From NCBI GenBank assembly GCA_950097015.1, contig CATNEN010000001.1:15121001-15185000 (forward strand): a stretch of DNA of 64,000 nt, read 5' to 3'. This document shows positions 11,593-29,000 of the stretch, in pieces (position 1 is the stretch's first letter; each line of letters begins with the position of its first letter). The translations under genes were made by a program, and so were the position numbers. The DNA comes from Macrostomum hystrix (taxonomy: Eukaryota; Platyhelminthes; Macrostomidae). The notes beneath the pieces are model-generated. The model saw nothing but the letters and a program-made list of their open reading frames with translations, was not told where the DNA came from and searched no databases.

Positions 11593-12770
11593 ATGCAAAC
11601 GCGTCTGCTAGCTCGAGTTTTGAGCAATTGGCGAGCATCGCCCTCCTTCACCAGCAGCAGCAGCAGCAGCAGCGGGGGCGGCGGCGGCTTTGACACCTCA
11701 TTTGGTTATGAGCAGGTTGAGCCGGGGCAAAAACAGAGCCGGGTGAATGAGGTGTTCAATCGAGTATCGGACAGCTACGACCTGATGAATGATCTGATGA
11801 GCGCCGGCCTGCACAGGTGCTGGAAACGCAGATTCGTAGCTTCGGCCAATCCCAGGCCAGATTGGAGAGTTGTTGACGTGGCCGGAGGCACTGGCGACAT
11901 CGCGCTTGGCCTGCTGGCATGGAGCCGGAGACACGGCGGCGTGCCCGTGTCTCCCGGACTGGGCTCAGCGTCAGCCAGGATTGACATCAAAGACAGCAGG
12001 TAGAAATATCCCTAATCCAAGATCCCAGATGCTCTCGTACAGTTTCCAAATATCCCCGATTCAAAATCCCAAATCCTGATCCTCAGACTCAGCCTGTGGA
12101 TTTCCTCCGGTTTAGTTACTTAGTGCCTAAATCCCTATCAAGTTTCCTTTTTTCCTATCCCCATTATCACAGTGTCGAAGCCTTTCGCGAAGCCGCGGAA
12201 CGTCAGGCAGCCGCAGCTGAAGGCGCCGGTTCCGCCGCGGCCTCGCAGATTGCTGACGGCGCCAGCTGCCGGGTCACTGTTGTGGATCCCAGTGTCGGCA
12301 TGATGCAGGTTGGTCAGTCGAAGGCTGCTAAACGCGGCGAGTCGTTTGCCAACGCAATCGACTGGCGGGAAGGTCGAGCCGAAGCGCTGCCATTGGACGA
12401 CGCCAGCTGCCACCTGTACACCATCGCGTTCGGCATGCGCAATTGCACAGATCTGCCCGGTGTACTCCGAGAGGCTCACCGAGTTCTGAAGCCATACGGT
12501 CGCTTCGCCTGCTTGGAATTCTGCTCCGTTGACAACCCGTTGCTATCCGCCCTATACGACGAGTACAGCTTCAAAGTGATACCGCCAATGGGCCTGCTGG
12601 TTGCTGGAGACTGGGACTCCTACGAATATCTGGTGCAGAGTATTCGCCGGTTTCCGCATCAGGACACCTTCGCCGGCATGATGCGAGAGGCGGGATTCTC
12701 CGCCGTCAGCTACGAAATGCAATGGCCCGGCGTGTGCTGCATTCATTCGGGCTTCAAACTGCCTGCTTAG
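11593..12770 (+). CDS. COQ5: COQ5, mitochondrial 2-methoxy-6-polyprenyl-1,4-benzoquinol methyltransferase
   Basis: Two exons: 11593-11999 and 12173-12770, joined across a 173-bp intron (cagcag|gtagaa ... attatcacag|tgtcg). The phases match, giving 334 residues. It catalyses the C-methylation step of ubiquinone synthesis in the mitochondrial matrix, using S-adenosylmethionine. Visible hallmarks of the UbiE/COQ5 family: '[20 protein letters not shown]' near residue 52, SAM-binding motif I '[11 protein letters not shown]' (about residue 94), 'VVDPSVGMM', 'AEALPLDD', the second signature '[12 protein letters not shown]', '[12 protein letters not shown]', and a C-terminal '[11 protein letters not shown]'. 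The basic, Ser-rich N-terminus ([19 protein letters not shown]) suits a mitochondrial presequence, followed by Ser and Gly runs. Between motif I and the second strand it carries an Ala-rich insertion ([13 protein letters not shown]), a position where animal COQ5 is also variable. All catalytic-core motifs are intact. Confidence 0.96.
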
Positions 12771-13250
12771 TAGATAAAAATCATCTTTACTTTTTGGGTG
12801 CGCAGTCGATTTTAAAGTCGATCTCTGATTGGCTGGCATTTTTGGGGTTGATTTCAGAGGGCTAGACAGTTTAAGATGCAGCTGGTCTCTGATTGGCTAG
12901 CAGTTATTGTTACTTATTGGGCAGTGAGTGAGATTTGAGAAATTTGAGAAATCTAAACTTAATTAGCTACGTTTGTAAGCTTATTCAGAGTTTAAACAAT
13001 TTTTTTGCTCTTTTAAGTATAGAAATGTGTTTGTTCCTTTACCAGCACAAGGATTTATATAAAATACAAAATAAATAAATTTGGAATTAACGTAACTCTT
13101 TTTGCTACTCACAGTAATGTTATAAGTATATTTATATATAATGAGCATGATGAGTTCTTTTTGTAGCATCATTTGTTATTTGTGCGTTTTTACAGGCGGA
13201 AAATTACGTTTCCTACTGTCTGCAGAGCAGTAGTATAGTTAGTTATCTAA
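12771..13250. other. COQ5 3' flank, nothing recognised
   Basis: A short imperfect duplication (gatttt...ctctgattggctggca at about 12808-12838 and ctctgattggctagca at about 12888) is the only structure seen. The rest is AT rich. Confidence 0.4.
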
Positions 13251-13253
13251 GTG

Positions 13254-13592
13254 GGTTGTAGCCTTGTGGTTTGAGCGTCGGACTCACGACTTCAAGGTCG
13301 GAGGTTCGATTCCCAGCTCCGCTGGAAAAGTTTGAGCCCCTTAGCAAGTCACTCAACTCCGCCTTGCTTCAGTTCAACCTGCTGTTAAATGGGTGCCAGC
13401 ATCAGCCGGGGTAATTGAGGGTGGGTTAGTCATCCCACCAGTCCATGGACTGAACAGCCGTACGCAGCCTTCAGATGCGCCGCGCAATAGCTGCGGCTGC
13501 ACATCTGACCCCCGACTGGGGCACGTGTTATTAATTATACCTGCCCCAATTAATAATAATTATTATAAATTATATATATATATATATATATT
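13254..13592 (+). repeat. tRNA-derived SINE family B, near full length
   Basis: The head has an RNA polymerase III A-box-like 'tagccttgtggtttgagcg' (about 13259) and a B box 'ggttcgattcc' (13304-13314). A non-tRNA body follows that includes 'aagtcactcaactccgcctt', 'gggtgccagcatcagccggg' and 'ccagtccatggactgaacag'. It ends in an AT-rich tail, (TTATAAA)/(TA)n, at 13556-13592. It is not a functional tRNA gene, since the anticodon stem does not pair. Short pieces containing 'agtccacggactgaac' and 'agtccatggactgagc' recur at 25738 and 27818. Confidence 0.82.
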
Positions 13593-13975
13593 GAGGTCAT
13601 ATAGTTTGACTTTACTGAATCGGTCTCACACATTATTCTAAATCCTGAGAGATCCTAAATGATTTGATTTGAACAGCGAATAATATACGAGCCCGATAAA
13701 TCAGTGTCCAAATCTCGAACTCAACTGTCACAGTCGAAGAAATATTAATATTCATAATTTGTCAGTACGACTCGCGAGAGTCTAATTAGGCAAATTAACC
13801 CTAGATATGCGTACAGAATCTCGAATATAAAAGTTTTAAGGGATCAACTGTGAACTATCGTTCCCTTAAAATATAATCGGTGTCGTGACTCGGAATCTGT
13901 GTCAGTTAAATTTTTCTTTAAAAAGCAGTTGGTTATCCAATTATTGTGGCTATCCAATGTACATCCTTGAGCATT
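13593..13975. other. Spacer, nothing recognised
   Basis: Unique AT-rich DNA between the SINE and the 24-bp array. Confidence 0.35.
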
Positions 13976-15250
13976 GTTCAGATTCTAGTTATAGTTCCTG
14001 CTGCGATTCTGACTGTAGTTCCTGTTGCGATTCTAGTTCCTGCTGCGATTCTGACTGTAGTTCCTGTTGCGATTCTAGTTCCTGCTGCGATTCTGACTGT
14101 AGTTCCTGCTGCGATTCTAGTTCCTGCTACGATTCTGACTGTAGTTCCTGCTGCGATTCTGACTGTAGTTCCTGCTGCGATTCTGACCGTAGTTCCTGCT
14201 ACGATTCTGACTAGTTCCTGCTGCGATTCTAGTTACGGGTACGATTCTGAAAAGTTCCTGCTGTGATTCTGACTGTAGTTCCTGCAGCGATTCTAGTTAC
14301 GGGTACGATTCTGACCGTAGTTCCTGCTACGATTCTGACTAGTTCCTGCTGCGATTCTAGTTACGGGTACGATTCTGAAAAGTTCCTGCTACGATTCTGA
14401 CTGTAGTTCCTGCTGCGATTCTGACTGTAGTTCCTGCTGCGATTCTGACCGTAGTTCCTGCTACGATTCTGACTAGTTCCTGCTGCGATTCTAGTTACGG
14501 GTACGATTCTGACTGTAGTTCCTGCTGCGATTCTGACTGTAGTTCCTGTTGCGATTCTAGTTCCTGCTGTGATTCTGACTGTAGTTTCTGCTGCGATTCT
14601 GACTGTAGTTTCTGCTGCGATTCTGACTGTAGTTCCTGTTGCGATTCTAGTTCCTGCTGCGATTCTGACTGTAGTTCCTGTTGCGATTCTAGTTCCTGCT
14701 GCGATTCTGACTGTAGTTCCTGTTGCGATTCTAGTTCCTGCTGCGATTCTGACTGTAGTTCCTGTTGCGATTCTAGTTCCTGCTGCGATTCTGACTGTAG
14801 TTTCTGCTGCGATTCTGACTGTAGTTCCTGCTGCGATTCTGACCGTAGTTCCTGCTACGATTCTGACTAGTTCCTGCTGCGATTCTAGTTACGGGTACGA
14901 TTCTGAAAAGTTCCTGCTGTGATTTTGACTGTAGTTCCTGCAGCGATTCTAGTTCCTGCTACGATTCTGACTGTAGTTCCTGCTGCGATTCTAGTTCCTG
15001 CTACGATTCTGACTGTAGTTCCTGCTGCGATTCTTACTAGTTCCTGCTATGATTCTCACTGTAGTTCCTGCTGCGATTCTGACTGTAGTTCCTGCTGCGA
15101 TTCTGACTGTAGTTTCTGTTGCGATTCTGTTCCTGCTACGATTCTGACTGTAGTTCCCAGCACATATTGACTACGATTAAGACTGTAGTTCCTGCTGCGA
15201 TTCTAGTTCCTGCTGCGATTCTGACTGTAGTTCCTGTTGCGATTCTTGTT
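13976..15250. repeat. 24-bp minisatellite upstream of the glutamate receptor
   Basis: About 55 units of gattctgactgtagttcctg + ctgc (24 bp), mixed with 18-bp units (gattctagttcctgctgc) and variants with 'ttacgggtac' or 'gaaaag'. A block of about 310 bp (14100-14270) is repeated near 14790-14910. Both unit lengths are multiples of three, so long open frames appear; I do not regard them as coding. The array ends about 540 bp before the receptor start codon. Confidence 0.95.
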
Positions 15251-15789
15251 CTCAACAAATAACTGACCACTGCTGTACCAAGTTGCACACTGACCGATGT
15301 CCCAAAATCAGTTATCTGCCTGACCTCCGACTGCAGAAGTCACGCTATTGGCTGCCCAATCCGGTGTCATGGCCGGGACACAGGCTGAGGTTGGGGCAGG
15401 CAAAACAGCGAAAAATAATCAAGAAAAAGCAGCTATCAGTTGTAGGTCGGGCTCGAATCTAAATAGGCTGTTGCATCAGAAATTTGAGCGAGTCCCATCA
15501 GCTGCAACAGGAGAGAGCAGAGGCTGCGACCTTGCCCAGCACATATTGACTCCGAAATACCGCGAGAGTGAGAAAGACTTGAGACCGCGTGAGTCAAGGC
15601 GGCCATGGCGTGCAGACAATATCTGCCTACTGCCGTGGAGGCAGTCTGGCTCTGAATATTAATGACCTCTATGCTGTCCACGACCCTCGTCGCCTGTTTG
15701 ACCCGTCTTCGTTAAAAGCGTCCAGCCGAAGTTCGCTTTCTGCGCAGCGGTCGGTCGGGTCGGGAGCGGCTGCTATACAGTTGAGGAGA
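15251..15789 (+). promoter_or_regulatory. Probable 5' UTR/promoter region of the glutamate receptor
   Basis: Unique, moderately GC-rich sequence between the minisatellite and the ATG. The receptor frame is open upstream to 15589 but has no earlier in-frame ATG; the first ATG (15790) is followed directly by a signal peptide. No core promoter motif could be assigned. Confidence 0.35.
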
Positions 15790-21786
<5,997 letters not shown>

Positions 21787-22340
21787 GTCCATCTAGTTGA
21801 GAACAGCCATTCTCAGTGCTTTAAAACTTGCTTGTTTGACTCACGCAAAGACTGTCAAAAGCGTCTCATTTACTATCATAAGATTGTCGTTGATTCGTTC
21901 GTTTGATTTTTAGAAGGAAATTATGTGCTAATTATTCATATCCCTAGAAATTTTTCCGACAAACTATATAACAAACCTTCAGGCCACGAACCACGGAACC
22001 ACAGTCGCTGTGCTCTAGTAAAATATTTATCCTCTGAATCTGAATGATTTTTTTACGTTGTTTGCTTTAAATGTTCTCTTCGATTAAATATATCCTTTTC
22101 TAGAATCTATTCTAGATTCCATCCAGCCCCAATCCTGGATACAAACTGCAACGTCAGTTATCAATGAGAAATGTCACTTTTTACAATGTCCACCCTCTGC
22201 TTTAACTTTACATTACTTACTTGCATGGAAATTTTCAATGGAGCCTAATTGCTAATGTGAATTTCAATGAAAAGTATTATAGTAAATGCTCAATGCTTCA
22301 AAGTAATTTTGCTTTGCGCTTAAATAAACTCAATAAACGT
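21787..22340 (+). other. Receptor 3' flank
   Basis: AT-rich presumptive 3' UTR and intergenic DNA, with no unique feature beyond short AT-rich runs. Confidence 0.4.
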
Positions 22341-22347
22341 AAAATTG

Positions 22348-22545
22348 TCCAAGGTCCCTGAGCTCGATTCCGCGGCGAGGCCACATTCATTTGGGGCGCA
22401 GGGGGAGAGAAGGCTTGGGGGCTTGTCGTGCAATATTCGCCCTTGAGGGCCAACCTCCAAGTCACAGTGAGAGTGTACACGACACGTACTCGTACGGTAT
22501 ACGTGAGCATGTGATCAGGAGTCAGCGAAATGAGCAGAATTGCCT
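22348..22545 (+). repeat. SINE family A, head-truncated
   Basis: Begins within the tRNA-like region (aaggtccctgagctcgattc), continues through 'cattcatttggggcgcag', 'agaaggcttgggggcttgtc' and 'agggccaacctccaagtcac', and stops at 'gagtcagcgaaatgagcaga'. An internal deletion removes part of the usual body. Confidence 0.85.
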
Positions 22546-22689
22546 CCTCGGACTAACACTGTATTCTTTAAAAACTTAACAGATTAACCAGCCTTTTTGA
22601 CACGGGAAAATGTTACCTTTTGATAGCAGTGCGAACAGGCCTTTGTGCTTGAGGAGCGTTACTAACGGAATTGACTGACCAGTTTCCTG

Positions 22690-22985
22690 CAGCCAGCGAG
22701 GAGGCAATTCGGCTTATCTCGCTGACTCCTGAGCACACACGCCTACAGATACCGTACGCAGGCACACGCTCACACAGGTGTGTACATCTGCCCTGACTTT
22801 CTCATCGTCAGGCAGTGCACGCGCTCTCATTGTGTCTAGGAGGTTGGCCCTCGAAGGCGTTAGTTGCACGACAAGCCCCCAAGCCTTCTCTCCGCGGCTG
22901 CGCCCCAAATGAATGTGACCGAGCCCAGGGGATCGAGCTCAGGGATCTTGGTGCGAGATATCCCTGGGATCTCACCCACTCACCC
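22690..22985 (-). repeat. SINE family A, minus strand
   Basis: Reverse complement of the family. It starts at the 3' body (cagccagcgaggaggcaatt), followed by 'cagataccgtacgcaggcac', 'tgacgatgagaaagtcaggg' in reverse, and 'cttctctccgcggctgcgcc'. It ends with a degraded head containing 'gatcgagctcagggatcttg'. It lies 150 bp from the preceding copy in inverted orientation, so transcripts could fold back. Confidence 0.87.
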
Positions 22986-23999
22986 AGGGATCAGAGGGAA
23001 GATTTTCGATTTTAAATGTTAACTTAATGTGCCTATATATACAGACCAGACACAGTATCTATGCTCATAAGAATGATGTGTATGTGCGAAAGACTAATAC
23101 TATAATAAAATTGTACTCGTACATTTTACAACCAAGTAAGGATCACAGTCTCGATTCAAACTCAAAGCGAAATCGAATCTCACTACTGCAGTATCTGCTA
23201 GCTCAAGCTCCTTGTTGTACTCAAAGCTCTGGCAGCACTTCAGCAATTACCTTGATGACTTGTGTCGTGTCTTCCCGTCAGCTCACGAGCTAGCTATGCA
23301 ATATTCAGGACCGAGTGCTTTCGGAGTTAAGAACGCTGAATGCCCAAACTGTGTGCTCTGCTCTTCTCCGACTCGTAAGTAGAAAATCAATAAGCCCGAG
23401 TCTTCCTAACTTTTCTTTTTGGCTTCACCCTCTGATGACGCTTTCGGCTCTCAGGCAGCGGTCATCAGCGCACAGCGATGAATGTTTCCTTCGTCAGTAG
23501 GGCTCTGTTTGGAAGAAATGTTATTTGAAATTCAGCAGTTTTTCCTCGACTCGTCAGCCAACCGCAGCTAAATGAAGCTTCATTAACAAGAAAGCATGGC
23601 CGCGAACAACTTTCAGTTTGAAACAAAACATTTTTGATAATTTTCATGGGAACTTAATTGCGTCATGCCTTTAGTTACAATTCTTCAGAATCAAACGTAG
23701 ACACGTCAACAGTACCCTGGGGCAAGTCCAGTGGATATATCAAAATTTTCCGTCAGATAATATACTTAACAATAATGGTTAAATGGTGAAATTTTGTGAG
23801 CAGAAACATTTTGCCTAAATTTGTGGTTTTTGCCACAAGATGTTTTGTAACGCTGGACATCGTCTTACCGGATAGAGCGGCAAACTAAAGCCATTGGTCT
23901 GGATTTGCATGACGATTGGTTGAATGTTTTGAGAGATACAGAAAAAAGAAATATTTGGGTATTTGAAACGTGGTATTTCAATTGTTAAAGTGCAGCTGT
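22986..23999. other. Intergenic sequence, nothing recognised
   Basis: Short ORFs on both strands lack recognisable domains or convincing splice pairs. Confidence 0.35.
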
Positions 24000-24130
24000 C
24001 CATTCCCGCTGACCCCTGTCACACAACTCACAAAGGTATGTACATCTGCCCGTCTCTCTGCGACTGCAGCCAAATTGAATATGGCCTGGCCGAGGAATCG
24101 AGTTGTTGACCTTGGGATGCGAGATGCAAA
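24000..24130 (-). repeat. Heavily degraded SINE family A
   Basis: Diverged reverse-complement pieces: 'aaaggtatgtacatctgccc', 'tgcagccaaattgaatatgg' and 'ggaatcgagttgttgacctt', in the order expected for the family. Probably one of the oldest copies in the window. Confidence 0.5.
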
Positions 24131-25006
24131 CGATAAAATGTGAAAAATAGCGATTAAACGTGATCAATAATGAATGGCTCTAAGATGGTTGAGCATAGTG
24201 AAACTGCACGGCTCCATTCGCTGATCCACCTTCTTCTCTGGCCTCATATCTCCGTTTCTCTGACCCAGAAAGGGGCATAGCGAATAGCGACGGTCAGCGA
24301 TTCAAAGATAAAAGGACTCAGCAGCTTCGGCTCGATCTCTTCATCTATTCTTCGGCCACGCGGGGATGTGAAGTCGCCCCCTTTCCCCCTAGAGACTGGC
24401 GCAGAGGAAGGGAATAGACTCACAGTCCAGTGGATAAGGATGAATGTTGAGTCTACATTAAGCATAAGCTCCTTCTGTCTCTTGATCTCTTGATACGAGA
24501 GTTTCTTAGTATGTTGTCACCGATGTTATAATCTTTTCGTCCAGAAACTTTCTGACCGCTTGAGCTAAACAGAAATTTATAAGAAAAAAGTGTGTTCATT
24601 ATCCATTCGGTTGAATAGTTTAATTATCTATGGCATTTAAACACCTGCATCTTATTTAGCACCATATTCGATCAATAGATGAATTTGTTCGATTTTTAAT
24701 CTACGTGTATATCAGGATCAGAGTTTATCATAATAAAATAAACAAAGTAAACATATAAACTTTATGTTGGTATGAGAAATGTAATTGATAGCGTTGGAAA
24801 CTAAAGGGAAATTTCTAAAAATCGCGTTTAATATAAAACCAAATACAAAGGTCGCTCTAAAAGCACTTTTGCCACTTTGTTTCATACACTTTTTAAAATC
24901 ACAAATTTATATTAGAAGTATTTTTCAATTCATAAACAATGCACGTGAAAATCATGCACTATTGGTATTATATACTCGTATTATACAGTTATAGCGGGAA
25001 TCAAAA
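24131..25006. other. Intergenic sequence, nothing recognised
   Basis: AT rich, with no gene or repeat seen. Confidence 0.35.
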
Positions 25007-25425
25007 AACCTTTCACTTTATTGTCGTTCCCCTCAACCATGTCTTGACCATAGACAAAAGCCTTTCACTGTATTGTCGTTCCCCTCAACCATGTCTTGAC
25101 CATAGACAAAAGCCTTTCACTTTATTGTCGTTCCCCTCAACCATGTCTTGACCATAGACAAAAGCCTTTCACTTTATTGTCGTTCCCCTCAACCATTTCT
25201 TGACCATAGACAAAAGCCTTTCACTTTATTGTCGTTCCCCTCAACCATGTCTTGACCATAGACAAAAGCCTTTCACTTTATTGTCGTTCCCCTCAACCAT
25301 GTCTTGACCATAGACAAAAGCCTTTCACTTTATTGTCGTTCCCCTCAACCATGTCTTGACCATAGACAAAAGCCTTTCACTTTATTGTAGTTCCCCTCAA
25401 CCATGTCTTGACCATAGACAAAAGC
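25007..25425. repeat. 52-bp tandem array
   Basis: Eight near-identical copies of a 52-bp unit (begins tagacaaaagcctttcac, ends cctcaaccatgtcttgacca), with only one or two substitutions per unit. A diverged inverted partial copy lies at 25512-25575 (atggtcaagacatggttgag; aaaaggcttttgtctatggt). Low divergence indicates recent expansion. Units are contiguous with no unique spacers, so this is not a CRISPR array. Confidence 0.96.
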
Positions 25426-25511
25426 GCATCAAAAGCGGTCAGAAGAGCCTCATTGATGACCGCTTATTTTACATGACGGTAAAGGTAAACTTCAAATAAG
25501 GTATTATTAAT

Positions 25512-25590
25512 GATGGTCAAGACATGGTTGAGAAGAACGACAATTAAGTAAAAGGCTTTTGTCTATGGTCAAGACATTGTTGAGAGTAAA
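25512..25590 (-). repeat. Inverted partial copies of the 52-bp unit
   Basis: About 1.5 diverged units of the neighbouring array in reverse orientation, separated from it by about 90 bp, so the transcript could form a hairpin. Confidence 0.85.
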
Positions 25591-26052
25591 TTTTATTAAT
25601 TGTTGACCGCTATAAGCCTGCAATATTTGCGAGTATATTAAAAGAGTAAATTCTAAATACAAGTAGCTATTCACCCAACTGTAGAACAGACATGGCAGAA
25701 TTAGCTGGGGCGGAAGGAAGGGTGGGTGTGGCGGCCTCTCAGTCCACGGACTGAACACATGTACACAGCAGCTGTGCCACTGGGCTGTACTTCATTTGGA
25801 ATAGGAGTCATTTCTATCGAATTAAAACTGGGCAATATCAGTGGCGTTAGTCATAAAATTATTAAAACTGTTAATAACTTTAGTTGTGTTAGAATGGAAA
25901 TCCATCAGACACTAGCACCGCCAGCCATGATTGCCCCTAAAGCAGCCGTGTGACCAATCTTGACAAACTGCACGTCCATTGAGTCCTGCAATTCGGAATT
26001 GTGATGCAACTAATTTAAAAAACATCCAAATTTACATGCAGGTCTCCCAGCT
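25591..26052. other. Downstream of the pantothenate-kinase-like gene
   Basis: Presumptive 3' flank of the minus-strand gene. Around 25715-25790 there is a degraded piece of SINE family B (cagtccacggactgaacac). Confidence 0.4.
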
Positions 26053-29000
26053 TCACCATCCCGGCTTGCTCACAATGGCCGTGAACAGTTTCCCGGTTTT
26101 AATTAGTTCCACTCTGGGACTCTCGTGATTGAAGAAGCCACCGCTGAACCGAAGGCAGCGGACATTGTTGAAACCCGCCAGCTGGGTGACTGTGTAGATC
26201 AGGTTGGACACGAAGGTGGCCACGAGGGAATGCGTCAGATCTTCAGGTCGGGTGTCCTCGACTGTGTGAACAATGATTCAGGAGTCAAATCAGAGTCATT
26301 CTGTTTCAGGCTAACAGTATGGAGTGTGGCATAGTGGACCAACGAGTTTGCCTCGCACCAAGGTCCCTGGGCTCGATTCCGCGGAGAGGCCGCATTCATT
26401 TGGGGCGCAGCCGCGGAGAGAAGGCTTGGGGGCTTGTCGTGCAATTAACGCCTTCGAGGGCCAACCTCCAAGTCACAGTGAGTGTACACTGCCTGAAGAT
26501 GAGAAAGTCAGGCCAGATGTACACCTGTGTGAGTGTGCCTAGGAGTGTGCGAAAGGGGAAAATTTGTCTCAGCACTGACTGCCAACAGCCCTCCTGAAAA
26601 TACTATCGCCGTTATTTTAGATAGATATAACTGATACCTAACGCAGTGGCTGTACTGCCCGTGTCACAGCCGCAGCCATTGTATGGCGCTTCCAAAGGCT
26701 GTCCATGGACAGTAGCCCAGCTAATGGTGGCATAAATGTTGGATGAATTGAAAATATATTGTACTAATAGGCTTGATTTGTCGATACTCTCAGGAGGAGT
26801 AGAAGGACGGGAAACTACGTTTCTTAGAAAAAAATTTGAAGGCTGGTTTTAGCGAAAAAAAATACGCTACGGAGATAAGAAAATTTCAAATTTTTCAATT
26901 TAAATGGTGACTGCGTTTGACTGGAAGCAGATACAAAGCTGTTCTTTTGATATACAAGTAGCTTGGCTAACATGTTGCTCTACCGAATGTTATAAAGTTT
27001 TGAACATGACAATTTGATCGTCATGCGATTTTCTTTACTTTCAAGGATCCAATTCACTGACAATGTTTTTGCAGTTATTGTTTCATACTAATTCTTAATG
27101 AGCTGTTGCTTTTTTACTAGAATTTTATTTATTTAGCTAAACGAAGCAGGTCTCGTGAAGAAGTTAATTAAAAAAACAAATTTATATACAAAAAAAATAA
27201 AATTCGCATTGCTGTCTATTGAAAGTTGGAAGAAATAGCTAATAATTATTAACAAAATAATTAATTAATACCTATTTGCAACAGGAGGAACAAGTAAAAG
27301 GTTAAGCTAATTCGACAAGTTTGTAGTGTACTATTTCGCTAAAACCAGCCTTCACTTTTTTCTAAGAAACCTAGTTTCACGTCCTTCTACTCCTAGTAAA
27401 ATCTCAGTTGGCCTTACACGCCACGTCGTGGTCAACCGCTTTGCCGAACGGAAACACTGGCAGAGACGGCGGCAGCCGTCCGTAAGGCGAGTTCGGAGTC
27501 CCGGCTAGCAGGTCGCGGACCTGCAGGTCGATGTTTGCCCGACGGCCCACAGCGGCCATGGACATTGCTGTGGAGTAGTCCTTAACTCCAGTGAGAAGCT
27601 GGGAGACGCCCAGGAAACTTTTTCCGGCCACGAAATGCGAATGCAGCTCAGTGCAATTGCCGTCCTCCTGAATCTTGACGGGGTCCAATTTTTGAGAACA
27701 ATTGCGGTGATTGAGCAAGATGAAAAAATTTCAGATAAGCCAAATTCGTCATTGCTTTACTTCACCAAGCTGTGTAAATTGGGTTCCTGCATGAGCTGGT
27801 GAACAGTGCCGCCTCCCCAGTCCATGGACTGAGCAAGGACCACTAGGACTGTAAACTACGATTCTTAGAAAAAGTTCTATAATGTGGCCCAACTGGGCTG
27901 TGTCATTTTTAACTAGCCAATATTTAAAACATTGCGTTTATTCGTTTTCTATTGAAAGGACGATTTATTGGACCATTCGCTAATTCGCTGATTCGCTAAC
28001 GAGGTTAATAATTATAAATAATATTAATAATAATAATAATTGCAGGAGGGCTGCGGGCAGTGGCACATCATTTAGTGACACTAGATCCGCAGCCAGCGAG
28101 GACGCAAATCGCTGACTCCTGAGCACACACGCACACAGAAGCACACGCTCACACATGTGTGTACATCTGCCCTGACTTTCTCATCGTCAGGCAGTGTACA
28201 CTCTCACTGCGCCTTGGAGGTTGGCCCTCAAAGGCGTAAATTGCACGACAAGCCCCCAAGCCTTCTCTCCGTGGCTGCGCCCCAAATGAATGTGGCCTCA
28301 CCGTGGAATCGAACTTAGGGACCTTGGTGCGAGAGGCAAACGCGTGAACCGCTCTGCCACCGACCACCTCGCCAAAGAGGTTTATACGGAGCAATGTTAG
28401 CTGTCCTTGTCACCAGGGTCTTCGACAAGAATCGCTGAATATCTCGACGATGCTGACGTCGGACGGCTTTGAAAGTTAGTTCATCGGAAAATTTAGATTC
28501 ATATGGTGGAGTTTTTACGAAAATCTGTCATTCGGTTTGGGAAGTAGGCAGTGGGTGTTTGAAATTCCCCGTGGTATTTATACCATTGCGGATCTTGTGC
28601 GCAGTGACTCACCAGGAAGACCCGGCAAGTCGAGCCAAACACCGTCAGAAGGCAGGGAAAACGGCTGCCACCTGAACTCATTAAGTCGACCTGGGCTTCG
28701 GAGAATTTCTTGAAAGTCTCGCCCATATCCATCCCTGCGAATTCTGCCGGGTCGATGCTGGGCAGCGGGTGGTAGATGGCCGACTCGGCGCAGTGACGTA
28801 GCAGGAATGCGAATCCCCGGCAGTCGCACGACATCTCGCTGACGACTTCAATACTAAATTTAATCATAAATAGAATATTGGATTTCTTAATCTGCAACTT
28901 CCGAATAGAAAATATAATAGAGCAGGTTACCCTTGCATAGAGCAGCGCGACTAAGTAACTAGGACTGAAAAAAACATGCTTTAATTAGGTCAGTCAACTT

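Noticed and set aside
13254..13330. Functional tRNA gene
   Set aside because: A and B boxes are present but the acceptor and anticodon stems do not pair; the downstream body marks it as a SINE.
13885..15170. Cys/Ser/Asp and Val/Pro/Ala repeat ORFs
   Set aside because: Products of the 24-bp and 18-bp minisatellite units, interrupted by stops wherever the unit changes.
25007..25425. CRISPR-like array
   Set aside because: Units are contiguous 52-bp tandem copies with no unique spacers, in animal DNA with introns.
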